Assembly (NCBI GenBank): GCA_015680685.1
Contig: MNCI01003053.1
Span: forward strand, 47,038-111,037
Source: Gnetum montanum
Lineage: Eukaryota; Streptophyta; Gnetopsida; Gnetales; Gnetaceae
Direction: 5' to 3'
DNA: 64,000 nt
Shown: positions 37,887 through 49,827 of the stretch, in pieces
How positions within the stretch are numbered: the stretch's first letter is position 1
How the letters are laid out: the number at the start of each line of letters is the position of its first letter
Translations under genes and position numbers: made by a program
Notes under the pieces: generated by a model
Databases searched by the model: none
Told to the model about the DNA's origin: nothing
The model's input: only the letters and a program-made list of their open reading frames with translations

Positions 37887-37899
37887 AGTCATGGGGGTA
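37887..37899 (+). other. E4 polypurine tract
   Basis: agtcatgggggta abuts the 3' LTR start TGATGGAACA. Confidence 0.85.
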
Positions 37900-38735
37900 T
37901 GATGGAACACGATATCGCATATGTGATATCGCAGTAGTCACAATATCGCATCCCTCGCGATATCATGTACACGATATCGCATCCTCCCCCACGATATCGC
38001 GGTGCATCGTCATATCTATAAATAAGAGGTGACTCTCCCTTATTTCATAATCTAGGCCTAGACCGTAGCGAAACTCTGGTAGTTTTTCCACTCCAGAGAT
38101 AGATTAATTTCCATGTGCCCATAGTAGGAACTCCAGAGTGAATGGATCTTTATTCGAGCATACATTGTGCCTGAACACAAGTTTGTGTACAGCAATAAAG
38201 ACAAGCTTCTTAGATAAACCTTGCAGTGCATGGAATAGGCTAATTAGGATTTTATTTATTGTCATTTATTATCTATTATTTGTTATTTACTATTTTCTCT
38301 CTCAACCCTCCTCTCCTAGTTAAGTGCCTCAGTATGATCGCTTCAAGCACGTGCATTACGCATGGTGATCCCAGCAACGATTAGCGTTTGGTAGCCACGG
38401 TTGCATCGGTTCAGGGTGTGTACGATAAGTGGGAACAGATGCTAACACTAGGTTAATTTAGACTTAGTTCATTAGTTAAAGTTAGTAATTAGTTTCTCAA
38501 CCCTTCACCTCAATAGCATAGGAAAAAAAAACATAAAAAGATATAAAAATCATATACCTCAGACTTACTTAACCATACACCGTGACAACTTCAAGTAAGT
38601 CTAGGAAGACAATGAATGATTAACCCTAAGTGTTCCATGAGGCGTGTAGGCACTTAGTCTACGGAGTTCGATCAAATCGCGTGTGCTACACTCATATTCG
38701 TATGGTTGAGTGTAGGGGTACCTCGCCACTCATCA
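37900..38735 (+). repeat. E4 3' LTR
   Basis: It runs from TGATGGAACA to CACTCATCA. Six GATATC-type units lie at 37909-38000, TATAAATA near 38017 and AATAAAG near 38196. It is closely similar to 31557-32445 apart from the array and the assembly duplication. The target duplication gtcat follows. Confidence 0.92.
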
Positions 38736-38869
38736 GTCATCTTGCTCTTACCTCATCCTCTGCAAACCATTCCATCATGAACCCTTCAAATGAAATACCA
38801 TCCAGAATCCATACTATTATGCTCACTCATGTCGTATCTGATTGGATTTGAGCTGGCAATCTTCCTAGG

Positions 38870-39300
38870 AAATTAGCTAATCTGGAGAGTCCTCTTATCT
38901 ATTTACAGATTGTTGGGAATGAACCATGTAAAGCTCTTCTTGATTTAGGTTCTAGTATTAACTTGATTTCACATGAGATTTATATTTCCTAAAACCTGCC
39001 TCCTCTTAAGAAGAGCAATATATAATTAGAATTGGCAAACCAATCCATTACTCTTCCATTGGAATTGATAGAAGACATTATCATCACTATCTGTGGGTGG
39101 TCTTATCCTATCGATTTCCTAGTAATCAAGGTTGAGAATTGTAAGGGGGACTTTCCAATCATTATGGAAAAGTCATGGCTAAGCACTATTGATGTGAGAA
39201 TAGGCATCAAAGATCTTTCCCTGGAGATATCTAAGGAAGATGCATTTGGAAAGATTGAGAAGAAGCAAGTTCCATGCATCATGTATAGTGATATAGGGTG
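38870..39300 (+). pseudogene. E3 aspartic protease remnant
   Basis: The frame reads IYLQIVGNEPCKALLDLGSSINLISHEI (38898-38980; active-site DSG is DLG). Then comes 39032-39301, with LELIEDIIITICGWSYPIDFLVI and FPIIMEKSWLSTIDVRIGIKDLSLEIS blocks, ending at a TGA at 39299. It lies directly after E4, completing the linker interrupted at 31556. Confidence 0.75.
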
Positions 39301-40640
39301 AAATTACATGCAAAAAATCTAGTCTATTAAACAAGAATCTATTTCCACATGCAGGCAATGTGCACATGAAGCAAATATTCAAAGGTATTTGTACATAACT
39401 GTGGCAAAATAAGAGGGCACCCAGTGGCTAACCACTAATTCTAAAAGTAGCACAATATGCATGGAGCCTACTAAGAGCCTGACATGCGCTTATGTCATAA
39501 GCATGGATGAACTATAACAAGTTCATCACCAACTATCTGATAATGAAAATGATAATACCAATTGGGAAGAGTTGGATATCCCTGAGAATTTCAAACAAGA
39601 GCCCCTAGAGTTGAAAACTCTACCTATTGGCCTAGAATATGTACTCTTGAAAAATGGTAACCTAGTCATACTTAATTCCAAACTTGCTCCCAAGAAAAAG
39701 GAAAAACTTTAAAAGTGGTCAATAGATGGCCAATAGCCTTTGCTTGGTCATATCCTAAACTCACTGGAATTGATCCATGGATATGCCAACATTGCATTTA
39801 TACTAATTTGTCCATGAAGCCAAGGAGGTAATCACAATGGAGGTTGAACCTAAAATTCAAGCAAATTATCAAAGAGGAGATTGAGCAACTCCTTAAGGTA
39901 GGGTTAATCTATCCCATTGCAAATAGTAAGTGGGTCAACCCACTCATGATAGTGCCAAAGAGAGGTGGAAAATGGTATATTTGTATTGACTTTAGGCTGT
40001 TAAACATCGCAACATTCAAAGATCATTTTCCATTGCTATTCATTGATTAGGTGTTGGACACCATATCTGGGCATTACTATTACAGTTTTCTAGATGGTTA
40101 TAGTGGCCATAACCAAATCTAGATTGCACCAAAAGAATATACCAAAATAACATTCACAAGTCCTTGGGGGACCTTTACATATTGCAAGATGCCTTTTAGT
40201 CTATGTAATGCTCCTGCCACTTTTTAATGTCTAGTCTTAAGCATCTTTTAGTAGTAAATCGGTAGAGTGAAAGTCTTTATCAATGACTTCTCCACTTATG
40301 GTGCTACATTTGAGCAAGCCTTGGACCACCTTAAACAAGTGCTCAAAAAATGTGTGGAAATAAATCTATAGCTCAATTAGCAAAAGAGCCATCTCATGAT
40401 CTAGGAAGGCATTATATTTTGGTATCGAATTTTATAGGAAGGGATTGATGTAGACCTTGAAAAGATAAGGGTTATTTAAGGAATCACCAATCAACCAGAA
40501 ACTGTAAAAGATGTTCAATCATTCCTTGGACATACTAGTTACTATTGGTGATTCATAGAGAATTTCTCTAAGATCACAAAATCATGGGTCGAGCTAGCAA
40601 AGAAAGATGCTTCATTCATTATACAAACTCTAATTCTATG
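39301..40640 (+). pseudogene. E3 reverse transcriptase remnant
   Basis: A pre-RT segment ends with ELKTLPIGLEYVLLKNGN (39610-39665). RT proper begins near 39844: IKEEIEQLLKVGLIYPIANSKW, MIVPKRGGKWYICIDFRLLNI, then FLDGYSGHNQI (40088-40125) and FGTFTYCKMPFSLCNAPATF-like (40170-40226). The catalytic box at about 40270-40290 reads VFINDFS, so the Athila FMDD has an Asp-to-Asn change and the enzyme would be inactive. The connection region has a FLGH-x-SYYW block near 40525 and ENFSKITK. Several TAG stops. Confidence 0.8.
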
Positions 40641-41060
40641 AAAACTTGAGTAGTCCAAACCATTTCATATCATGATAGATGCATCAAATTATTCCTTGGG
40701 AGTTGTACTTATGCATTTGGATGACAAGAAACATGCATATTACATCCACTACACAAGTCGAAGCATTGTGGATGCACAGTTGAATTACACCACAACATAG
40801 AAAGAACTAATGGTGGTGGTGTATGCTCTAGAGAAGTTTAGGCACTATGTGCTTGGATATAAAATGTTTGTGCACACTGACCACAATAACATTCACTTCT
40901 TCATGAACAAGCCAATAGTGAGCCCCTATGTCATATGGTGATTGGTGATCTTACAGGAGTTCGGTCTTATGATGGTAGATTGAAAGGGGACTAAGAATCT
41001 GGTCATTAACCATCTCTCTTACCTACAATGGGATGACAAAGAGGAAGAGAGCCCACTCTC
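40641..41060 (+). pseudogene. E3 RNase H remnant
   Basis: It reads IMIDASNYSLGVVLMH (40673-40720), YYIHYTSRSIVDAQLNYTTT, KELMVVVYALEKFRHYVLGYK, then a preserved TDH (VHTDHNNIHFFMNK, 40873-40914), VIW then LVILQEF, and NHLSYL near 41010. This is a single Ty3/gypsy RNase H with the first Asp and TDH present but with stops at 40798 and elsewhere. Confidence 0.78.
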
Positions 41061-41280
41061 TAACCAATTTCTTGATGAACTCCTCTTTACTAGTGCAATA
41101 AATGAAAAAATGCCTATAGAACCAAAATGATATGATGGCATCCTCACTTATCTTCTCACTCAAGAGATGCTACAAGATTTAGACAATAGGAAAAAACAAA
41201 AGTTTATTCATCAGGACAAATGCTTCATGGAAATTAATAGACACCTTTACAAGGTATGCGTCGATGGCCTAGTTCATTGG

Positions 41281-42220
41281 TGATGAGTCATATATTTGTT
41301 GGCTGTGATATCGCAACTGTGATATATCAGCCCTGTTGTATTAGTAGCTGTGATATTGCATACGCGATATCGCGTCTTCCCTGCGATATTGTGTACGCGA
41401 TATCGCAATACGCTGCAATTTCTATAAATAAGAGGTGGCTTTCCCAGTTTTAGGTATTAGGAGTTAGAAGTAGCGAAGCTCTAGCAGTTTGATCCCTCCA
41501 GAGTTAGATTATTTTTCCCATGTCTGCTCGCAGTGTAGTGAATGTAATTGTACGATGTCTTTATTTGAGTGTGACGTACTTGGGCACACACATGACTAGC
41601 AATAAAGATTGAGATTACTTCATCATTGCAGCATTCACTTTGTTATTTATTTGTTTGTTTATTTATTTAATGTTATTTACTGCTTTCTCTCTCACCCTTA
41701 AACTCCTAGAACATAGAACGAGTATGACTTGATTCGAGCATTTAAGTGTGACTACTTGGTAGCCCAGTGGCATATCTAGGATCTACGCTTGGTAACCCAG
41801 TGGCGTATTTGGGATTTGTGCTTGGTAATCCCAGTGGCGTACCTAGGATCTACGCTTGGTAATCCTAGTGGTGGTCGTGCACGAGGTCCAAGATGTGTAT
41901 GGTTGATCAAGAAATCAATTGCTCATTACACTTAGGCTAGATTAGATTCTCTTACCCTTCTCCTCCTAGCTTAGCTTAGTTAATATTATTTTCCACTGCC
42001 TTCAAGAGTAGTGTTAGTATTAGGAACACATCATACACCTCACTCTAAACTAAACCATACATGACAAATACAATACTAGTCCAGGTGGGAAGACAGTGAA
42101 CTGCAACCTAAGGATAACTATCTAGGTGCCACAACTAGTCCATCTGCGGAGTTCGACCGGATCGCACATGAGAACGCTCATTTCGTATGGTTGAGTGTAG
42201 GGGTACCTCGCCACTCATCA
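41281..42220 (+). repeat. Solo LTR nested in E3 pol, GATATC family
   Basis: It runs from TGATGAGTCA to CACTCATCA with an exact target duplication attgg (41276-41280 and 42221-42225). GATATC-type units at 41305-41407 precede TATAAATA near 41425. It has no primer site, polypurine tract or internal region, so it is a solo LTR. At 940 bp it is the longest of its family here, because U5 contains a tandem repeat (41755-41880). It separates RNase H from integrase in E3. Confidence 0.93.
41755..41880 (+). repeat. Four tandem 33-34 bp units in the solo LTR U5
   Basis: Units 41755-41787, 41788-41820, 41821-41854 and 41855-41880 (last partial) each start CTTGGTA and contain a cccagtgg core. Other LTRs here have only one or two loose copies of this cttggtaatcccag motif. 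Confidence 0.9.
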
Positions 42221-43330
42221 ATTGGTAATGCTAATTAAATGTGCATTCTCTAGGATGCTCATGAGGATCCTTGTGGGGGACACTATGCAAGGAGACACAT
42301 GATCATAAAAATCCTAATGGCAGGATACTATTGGCCCATAATCTTTAGGGATGCCCACCAATTTTCCTAATCTTGTGAGTGTTGTCAACAAGATGATGGA
42401 ATGACTGCATGAATGGAGGATCCTCAATGATAGATTCAACCACTAGAAACCTTTGATACATGAGTCATAGATTTCATGGGTTCCATCACATCCATGTCCA
42501 ATGGAAAGGCATATATAATCATCATCGTTGATTTTTGTACAAAATCAGTTGCCATCACCGATTGTACATCATCCACTACTACTCAATTTGTACAACAAAA
42601 TGTTGTGAATAGGTTTGGGGTGCCACATGCATTGATTTCTAATAACAAAACCCATTTTATAAGTGCTACTTTTAAAAAACTCATGCAACACTTGGGGTTG
42701 AACATAAATTAACAACACCATATCATCCCTAAGCCAACAATTAAGCAGAGGTTACTAATAGGGAGATCACAAAGATTCTAATAAGAACAGTTAGCAAATA
42801 TAGGAGAGATTAGAGCACTAAAATTAATGATGCCCTTGGGCCAACCACTCAACATGGAACCTCCCTATTAGTTACTCTTCCTATGAATTGGTGTATGAAA
42901 AACTTCTAATGCTCCTAATTCAATTCGAGCTCCATACACTTTCAACAGCCTATGACTTGGACCTTAACCTAAGTTTAGCACAAAAAGAACAATTGATCAA
43001 CTTAAATGTGCTAAATGAAAATCAATTAGTGGCCCTGTCCTTGAATGAAATGCACAAGGCATTCAATGAATAATGACATGACCTAAGTATTAGAACGATC
43101 AAACTGGATCAAACTTCAACCTAAAGATAAGGTTCTCTATTGGAACCCCACACATGTTTCTCAAAATACCAAATTCCAAACATTTTGGGAGGGCCCTTAT
43201 ATAATTAATGAAACCTTTCCTTTTGGGGCCATGATCATATACAAAAATAAAAGCCTAAACAAGAAGCAGTTGGTCAACATCCAATAGATAAAGTCTTTCT
43301 AGAAGCCAAAGTAAGCCAATGCAACAAATA
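42221..43330 (+). pseudogene. E3 integrase remnant
   Basis: The N-terminal zinc region reads HEDPCGGHYARRHMIIKIL, then GYYWPIIFRDAHQF and CECC (42259-42385). The core 42476-42712 reads GSITSMSNGKAYIIIIVDFCTK, then TQFVQQNVVNRFGVPHALISNNKTHF. The second catalytic Asp position is Asn. A NREI segment near 42755 fits the third acidic site. A C-terminal tail with SLAQKEQLINLNVLNE-type sequence (42960-43015) and a WEGPYIINETFPFGA-like block (43187-43230) follows. Stops and frame changes make it inactive. Confidence 0.78.
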
Positions 43331-43633
43331 CCTCAACGGATGGACAACCAAGCTCAATTTTTTGGATCTTCTCCTTCAAACTCAGTCATGCAGGAGATGT
43401 CCATCTATGCTAATCATATACATGGCTCCTTAGTTTTTCTATTTTTTTTACACATTTTCACTTTTTGCAAATTATTTATTTTATACCTTTTTGATTTTTC
43501 AAACTTTTTCCTATTTTACACCATTTTTTTTACAACATTGTTAGTATGTTTAAATTTTTTCTTAAATATTTTACCATTTCTTATAAATTTTACTTCATTT
43601 TGATACGATTTTCTAATTTTTGTTAATAAACGT
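43331..43633 (+). other. E3 post-pol region up to E5
   Basis: A diverged copy of the pol-end motif (cagtcatgcaggagatg, 43382-43398) is followed by T-rich sequence with loose TTTTTACACA-type repeats. This parallels the start of the non-coding 3' region of E2, E4 and E5. Confidence 0.65.
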
Positions 43634-44438
43634 TGATGGGACACGATATCGCATAGGCCACAATATTATGTCTTTCCCTGCGATATTGCGTACACAATAT
43701 CGTAGTCCATCGCCAATTCTATAAATAGGAGGCTACTCTCCCTTGTTTCTCCATCTAGATCTAGACCTTAGCCAAACTCTTGCCATTTTTCTATTCCAGA
43801 GCTAGAATAATTTCCATGTGCCCACAATAGGTGTCCCAAAGTGAACGGATCTTTATTCGAGCAATTCTGTACCTAAGCACACAATTGTGTACGGTAATAA
43901 AGACAAACTTTTGGATAAACCTTGTAGTGCATAGACTAAGCTAAATAGGAATTTAGTTATTGTGAAATGTTTAAATGCTTCTTAAGGAATTAATCTCTCT
44001 CAACCCTCAACTCTCATAGTTAAGTGCATTCAGTATGACCGCTTCAAGCACGTGTGTTATGCTTGGTAATCCCAGTAACGAATAGCGTTTGGTAAGCCCA
44101 ACAACGTTGCATTGGTTCAGGGTGTGAAACGACAAGTAGGGACGGATACTGATGCTAGGATAATTAAGGCTTAGTTAGTTAAAGTTAGTTACTTAGTCTC
44201 TTCACCCTTTCCCTCATTAGCATAGGCGATAAAAGAGAAAAGATATAAAAATCACATACCTCAAGTTCACTTAACCATACAACCATGACAAATACAAGTG
44301 AGCTTGGGAAGATAATGACTAAGTAACCTTAGGTATTCCATAAGGTGTGTAGGCACTTAGTCTGTGGAGTTTGATGGGATCATGCGTGTAACGCTCGTAT
44401 TCGTATGGTTGAGTGTAGGGGTACCTCGCCACTCATCA
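43634..44438 (+). repeat. E5 5' LTR
   Basis: It runs from TGATGGGACA to CACTCATCA; GATATC-type units lie at 43643-43703 (two decayed), TATAAATA at 43720-43727 and AATAAAG near 43896. It is a distinct subfamily of the same LTR, differing from E2 and E4 in U5 wording. Confidence 0.92.
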
Positions 44439-44457
44439 TTGGCGTCGTTGTTGGGGA
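44439..44457 (+). other. E5 primer binding site (tRNA-Asp type)
   Basis: TTGGCGTCGTTGTTGGGGA directly follows the LTR; it retains the GGCG start of the Athila-type site. Confidence 0.83.
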
Positions 44458-44583
44458 CTAAGTTTTTTGTGCACTAAGTAGAACATAGGAAATCATCCAC
44501 ATCGTCGGAAAGCTTAAATGAACCCTTAGGGTTAATTAGAAGACAAATTAAACAATGGTCAATAGCACACCGACAAGATAACA

Positions 44584-46640
44584 ATGTCTTCTTCTCCTCA
44601 TAAAAGCACTTCACCACCTATGGATCACACAAGAGACAGTCGGCGACATAACATACATAACCAAGAACTGCTAGTTCCTCAAGAGTATCAGGTAGTGTAT
44701 ACTCATCACGATGAGTATATACCCGATTTTACCTTTATCCTCCATCAGGATGAACAACTGCGTTGGTGAGACTTGCAAGGTAACATACTGTTACCTCCAG
44801 ATCGTGCAGTCCCTAACATGCTCCTTCATGCTCTTACACAGATAAACATGATGTAGCTATATGCTGAATACGTTGCATGTGATTACAACACAAGGGATTA
44901 CCATCCCACAGCAGCGCAACGTCAACAGGACGTGTGGCAGGAGAGTTACCACATGTCGTTGAAGGGTAAAGGACCCCATAATGCTTCATCCATCATAAGA
45001 GAAATTAAGGGTGGTGAACCTATTTCAATAGGTTTTCCACAAAATGATGTTCCCCCTCCTAACGATAGTGAGGAGGTAAGGTATCAGAACCTTTGCTCCA
45101 CAATTCGCAACCCTAGTTCTGATTTCCACGAACACCAAGTGTTCAATGAGGGAACACAAACACAAGATAAGGGCGAGCATTCTAATCGTCATCACGATCG
45201 AGGTCAGGATCACCGAAGGGAAGGTAGGAAAGATCGTCATGGCGATGGTTCTCCTTCCTCTTCCCCTTCATCGCATCACTCACCCTCTCCTTCCCCATCA
45301 GGACGTAGTCACAAAGAGCCCAACCATGAGGATAAGGGTAAGCATAGTGAGAAACCTTGATGAGAGAGTCAAGAACAAGGACGAGGGAATTCGAGAGAAT
45401 CAAGGCATGGAAGAAGGGAAAGTAGGGAACCACATAGGCATCATAGACACCATGAAAAAATAACAATGATGAACCCCTACTTGTCACCCAAAGTATGTTA
45501 GATATTATGGAGGCTGTGAGAATACCTACAAGGCACCAGAAAGATAGCTGAATCAAGAGAATAGACATGAATAATATCCCCCAATTTGAGGGGGGATATA
45601 ACAATGATCCACAGAATCACTTACAGGCATTTCATGATGTCTGTGCCTTGCAGAATATTGAAAACGAGTGGCAGAAGTTAAAGTTGTTCCCAAGGACACT
45701 CATAAAAGAAGCAAAAACTTGGTACCAGACCTTAGAACCGAAATCTATTAGATGATGGAGTACAATGCTAGAACTATTCAAAGATAAATATCAAACGTAC
45801 TCCAAAGTGTCCAACTTAGGGAAGTAGATCCAAGGATGGAAGCAAGATAATCATGAACCCTTGGATGCTGCCATGGGCTGATATTATGCATTGCTACATC
45901 GTTGCCCAAGCCATGGTTACGCACAACGGGATCAACTCTGCCACCTTGTAGATGGGCTAAGACATGAAACTAGGAGAACCCTTAGGACATATGCCCAAGG
46001 GAGATTATCTGAGCTTAGGTCCCATGAAGTTCATAGACTATTGGAGTAAGTAGCTAAGAAAGAAAGAGAGATATAGAAAAGAGAAAGCACGGAAGAGTAT
46101 AACCGCAATCCTTCCCTCCGAAAGAGGGGAGTGAGATTCTATGAGGAGGAGGATGAGTCACCACTTGAGGAGTGGGTGAATAGAAAAACCTTGCCGCTTT
46201 AAAAGTTAACAACTAAAGTATCAGCTAAGGTAGATCAAATGTGGGACTCCTTAGATAATAGATTTGAAACTATTTTGAAAATCGTAGAGGAGTCTAAGGA
46301 GCGAAGTAGTGACAATGATAAGAAAAAGAGGAGAGACTTAAACCATGCAAGTAACAAGGGTAAGGGAAAAATGACTATCACCGATGAGGTTGTGGACTCT
46401 GATACAGATAATGATAGTGGATGTGAGATCTGTCAATATGACCATCCTAAGGGATGTTTCCCAATAATCTCACATCTGCAAGAGTCTAGGGTGTATGCAC
46501 TCAACCCAACACTTAATAAACAGCAAGCACCCCATCGGTTACCTTATCCCCAAGGTAACCCAAGGCAGTTCCACCAATCATTAACGTATTATCGAAGTGG
46601 AACTCCACCACAACCTATGGAGCAACACCAATAGTGGCAA
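44584..46640 (+). pseudogene. E5 gag, degenerate
   Basis: It starts ATG 44584 (MSSSPHKSTSPP). Landmarks: YTHHDEYIPDFTFILHQDEQ (44698-44757); a TGA at 44767 where E4 and E2 have a sense codon in one or the other; low-complexity SSSPSSHHSPSPSPSG (45256-45303); core FHDVCALQNIENEWQKLKLF (45630-45690) and MLELFKDKYQTY (45767-45803); then TAG 45825-45827. Zinc motif CEICQYDHPKGC lies at 46421-46456. At least one frame change separates the N-terminal part from the core. Confidence 0.8.
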
Positions 46641-47949
46641 TACCCACAGTCATGGGGGATGCCATTGCCTAGATAATAATACCCTTACCGGCAACCAGAC
46701 CCATATGGCTATTACATGCAGCAGCTGGTTTCTCCAAGTGACTCTATGGGTCATGTAACTCCACAACGTCACTACCAAGTTTGGGAGTGTTTTAGGACTC
46801 CCTTTCCTGGAAGAGACACTCCACATGCATATCATCCTCTAAATCCATCTACATCTATTACGTTGATAGTTCCACTACCACCTGCTCCAATGATGTAAGG
46901 GGAACTTCCCACTCAACCGCAGCAATGTAATGCTACGAGAGCTGTAAACCTTCAACCCACTACTGGTTCTAACAACCATACAAATAGAAGACTATTCTTT
47001 AGAACCAATAGTCCAAACAATCTCTCACAACCACAAGCAGTTGGGTCTATGACCACTCGTCCATTAAGTAAGGCTTTGAAGCTCCCTTCAAACCAACAAT
47101 AGAGCTCAACGCACACAGTTATGTTAACACATATCATCACTGACTAGATAAAAGTGGCCCACCTTCCTAGGAAACTCTTTGACCCCAGAAGTCCCTTAAT
47201 CTACCTCCAAGTCACTCGGAATGAACCACGTAAGCCTCTTCTTGACTCAGGTTCTGGAGTCAACTTAATATCGCAAGAAATGTATAAAGCCTAGATCCTA
47301 CCTCCACTCAAGAAGAGCAATATTCAATTAGAGCTGGCTGACCAGTCCATCACTGTCCCCTTGGGACTTGTGGAGGACATTATTACCATTGTGTGTGGTT
47401 GGTCATACCTAGTTGATTTCCTAGTGATAGAAGTCAACAATAATAAAGAGGACTTCCCAAGTATAATGAGGAGGGCATGGCTCAGTACCATAAATGCATG
47501 CCTAGGAATCCGCAATCTTTCCCTGGAAATATCTAAGGAAATATTTATGGAAAGATCGAGAAGAAGAAAGTTCCATACATCACATATAGTGATACAAGGG
47601 GTAATGACATACAAGAGTGCTCAGCATTTCCTGTATGCAATCGATGTGCCCAGGAAACTCAGATACAAAGATGCCTGTATGTAGCAACCACACACAAGAA
47701 AACACCCAATGGTTGATAGCTAATAAGGAGAGCAACTCACTAACATGCATGGAACCAATTGGGGGAACAACTTGCAACCACAACGAAAGCATAGATACAT
47801 TGGAGTATAAGCATCGCCAACTTCCAACCCTTATTCTAAAAACATCAGTTGGGAGAACTTGGACACTTCTAAAAAATTTAAATAAGTGCTCATTATTTTG
47901 GATCTCTCCCTTTCAATTCAGTCATGGGGGAGATGACCACCTATGCTGA
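46641..47949 (+). pseudogene. E5 linker and aspartic protease; pol ends after it
   Basis: The Pro-rich linker (46680-47130) leads to a protease whose active-site block keeps DSG: LLDSGSGVNLISQEMYKA at 47236-47290. GWSYLVDFLVIEV and a RAWLSTINACLGIRNLSLEIS block follow (47361-47540), then a frameshift near 47545. The closing block LKTSVGRTWTLLKNLNKCSLFWISPFQFSHGGDDHLC region (47838-47949) joins directly to non-coding DNA. RT through integrase is absent exactly as in E2 and E4. Confidence 0.8.
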
Positions 47950-49814
47950 TCATTTGAGGCCCTCAGTTCTTTTAAGTTTTTGTTTTACAGATTTTTGTTT
48001 TGCACATTTTTTTCTTGCAAATTTCTTTAACTTTTCTTGTTTTTGTTTTACAACATCATTTATACTATTTCATTTCTTTGTGTGTGTTTGATTCTTCACT
48101 TAATAAGTGCTCCGGAGATGGTATGAAATGTATTCCATTGATTGCTAATGTTTGGTTTTTACCTTTAAGTTATGATGTTGATACTAAGGTATGGTTCTTT
48201 TGATATAGCAGGCAATGAGTCCACTACATCCATACATCCATAAATCTCTATGGTCTCTCTTGGCTTGGAATTGTACAGTCCCTTTCTTCAAAATAATAAG
48301 AAATATCAATGAATCGGTGATTGGGCATTTCTCAAACTAAGGAAGAACTCAAGATTAAAAAGGGTGTGGCTTCAAGGGAACTTGATGCATTTGTGTTGGC
48401 CATTCTCTTGGATGTTTTCTTCTTAATTTTTCTTACCATTTCGACATTACCCAATTATCGGGAAGTTGAGTGAATAAAAATAAAAATAATAAGTCTTTGC
48501 ATGGTGTCATTCTCATGAAAAATACAAGAAAAAAAGTGGGAATTCAAAGCACATCCCTTAGATGAAATAATCATTTGGGCTACAAGCACTAGTTATGGAA
48601 CTAAAAACATGTTCCCTCTAACTAAGGCCCTTCCTCACTTCCTACTTTCTCCTCCCTTGTTTCATCAGAATGGTGGTGGCTCTTTGAGGGATGCATTCTT
48701 GTTACTTGAAGTGGATGGATTGGCTGAATGTATTGATGCAAAGTCACTGGATGTGGTTTGTTTGAGGCTAGATTTGGAATGGGATCTACTAAGTCACATT
48801 AATCATTAAATACACAAAGGGTTGTACACCACCTTATTCTTGAGATTCCATTCCATCCTCTTCTTTCCATCATTATTTCTTCATTGTTCACCTCATTGCC
48901 AATTGTATCATTAGTGTATATTTTGGTTGATGCATTGTTTTCTTTTTGGTAAATTCTTGTGGTTAAGAATTTAACTTTTGTTTCCAAATGACATTTCCAG
49001 AGCCTACAGACTCTTTAAATGTGGGAATGTCAAGGCATCAAGGGCATGAGCCTACTTTGGAGAGGACCCACTGGCATTCCTCTTTGGTGCATCAGTTAAT
49101 TTCTTTCCCTTAAAAATTTTTGCAATCAACCTTATTTTGTTCATTTCCATCTTGACATCCATTTCATCGACGTTACATTTGTCTCTTTTTCTCCATCTTT
49201 CATATTCCTTTTCTTTCTCCATTCTATCACTACCGAAGGTTTGCTCTTAGTCATGGGGGTCCTAACCCAATTTTTTTGATTTTCTCCTAACCCCTACACC
49301 TTCGGTAGTCACCAATATTATATCTCCAGAATCCACAATTAGCCATACCACAACTCAGCCAATGGACCTTTCACCGAAGCAAGGTATCAACTGCATTGTG
49401 ATTCATTTACCCTTGCTAATATAAGACTTTGTTGTATGTGCAAATGGAAATCATACAACAATAGATTGAATTTGGGGGGAATACTTGGAATGGATCGGTG
49501 TTGAAGCAGTTATGCAAGGGACAAGATTGATGGCGTGCTTATGGATGGATAAAAAAAGGTGTAATCTTGGCGTTGGCAGCAGTAGACTTCTTCTTTTTTC
49601 TCTCTCTCTCTTCTCTTTTCTCTCTCAGTTGCCAAATAAGACTGGATGTCAAATGTACAAAGTGTTCACTCTTGTTGTTATGAACACTAGTTTTGTCATG
49701 TTTTGTAATGATGATCCATTCACATGTCATCCCATTCACCATTAGTTCCATTCAAGTCAATAATCCCATACCTTCCCAATATTTCGTAAGAAACTTGAGG
49801 ATGGGTTTTTATTC
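47950..49814 (+). other. E5 non-coding 3' region
   Basis: No gene is supported. The TTTTTGTTTTACA array is short here (47970-48050). Spacer sequence is shared with E2 and E4, with a second polypurine-like agtcatgggggtcc at 49249-49262. Confidence 0.72.
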
Positions 49815-49827
49815 AGTCATGGGGGTA
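49815..49827 (+). other. E5 polypurine tract
   Basis: agtcatgggggta abuts the 3' LTR start TGATGGGACA. Confidence 0.85.

Larger units (their letters stand above)
31557..38735 (+). mobile_element. E4: complete non-autonomous gag-protease element nested in E3
   Basis: It is bounded by LTRs 31557-32445 and 37900-38735 and an exact target duplication gtcat (31552-31556, 38736-38740). The interior holds a primer site, a gag-protease frame, the TTTTTGTTTTACACA array, non-coding spacer and polypurine tract. It splits the E3 gag-protease linker. RT, RNase H, integrase and the extra ORF are absent, with the same join (protease end to FSHGGDGHLC) as in E2 and E5. Confidence 0.92.

Noticed and set aside
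41755-41880. Regular repeats considered as a CRISPR-like array
   Set aside because: Units are directly adjacent with no spacers and lie in an LTR of a plant retrotransposon.
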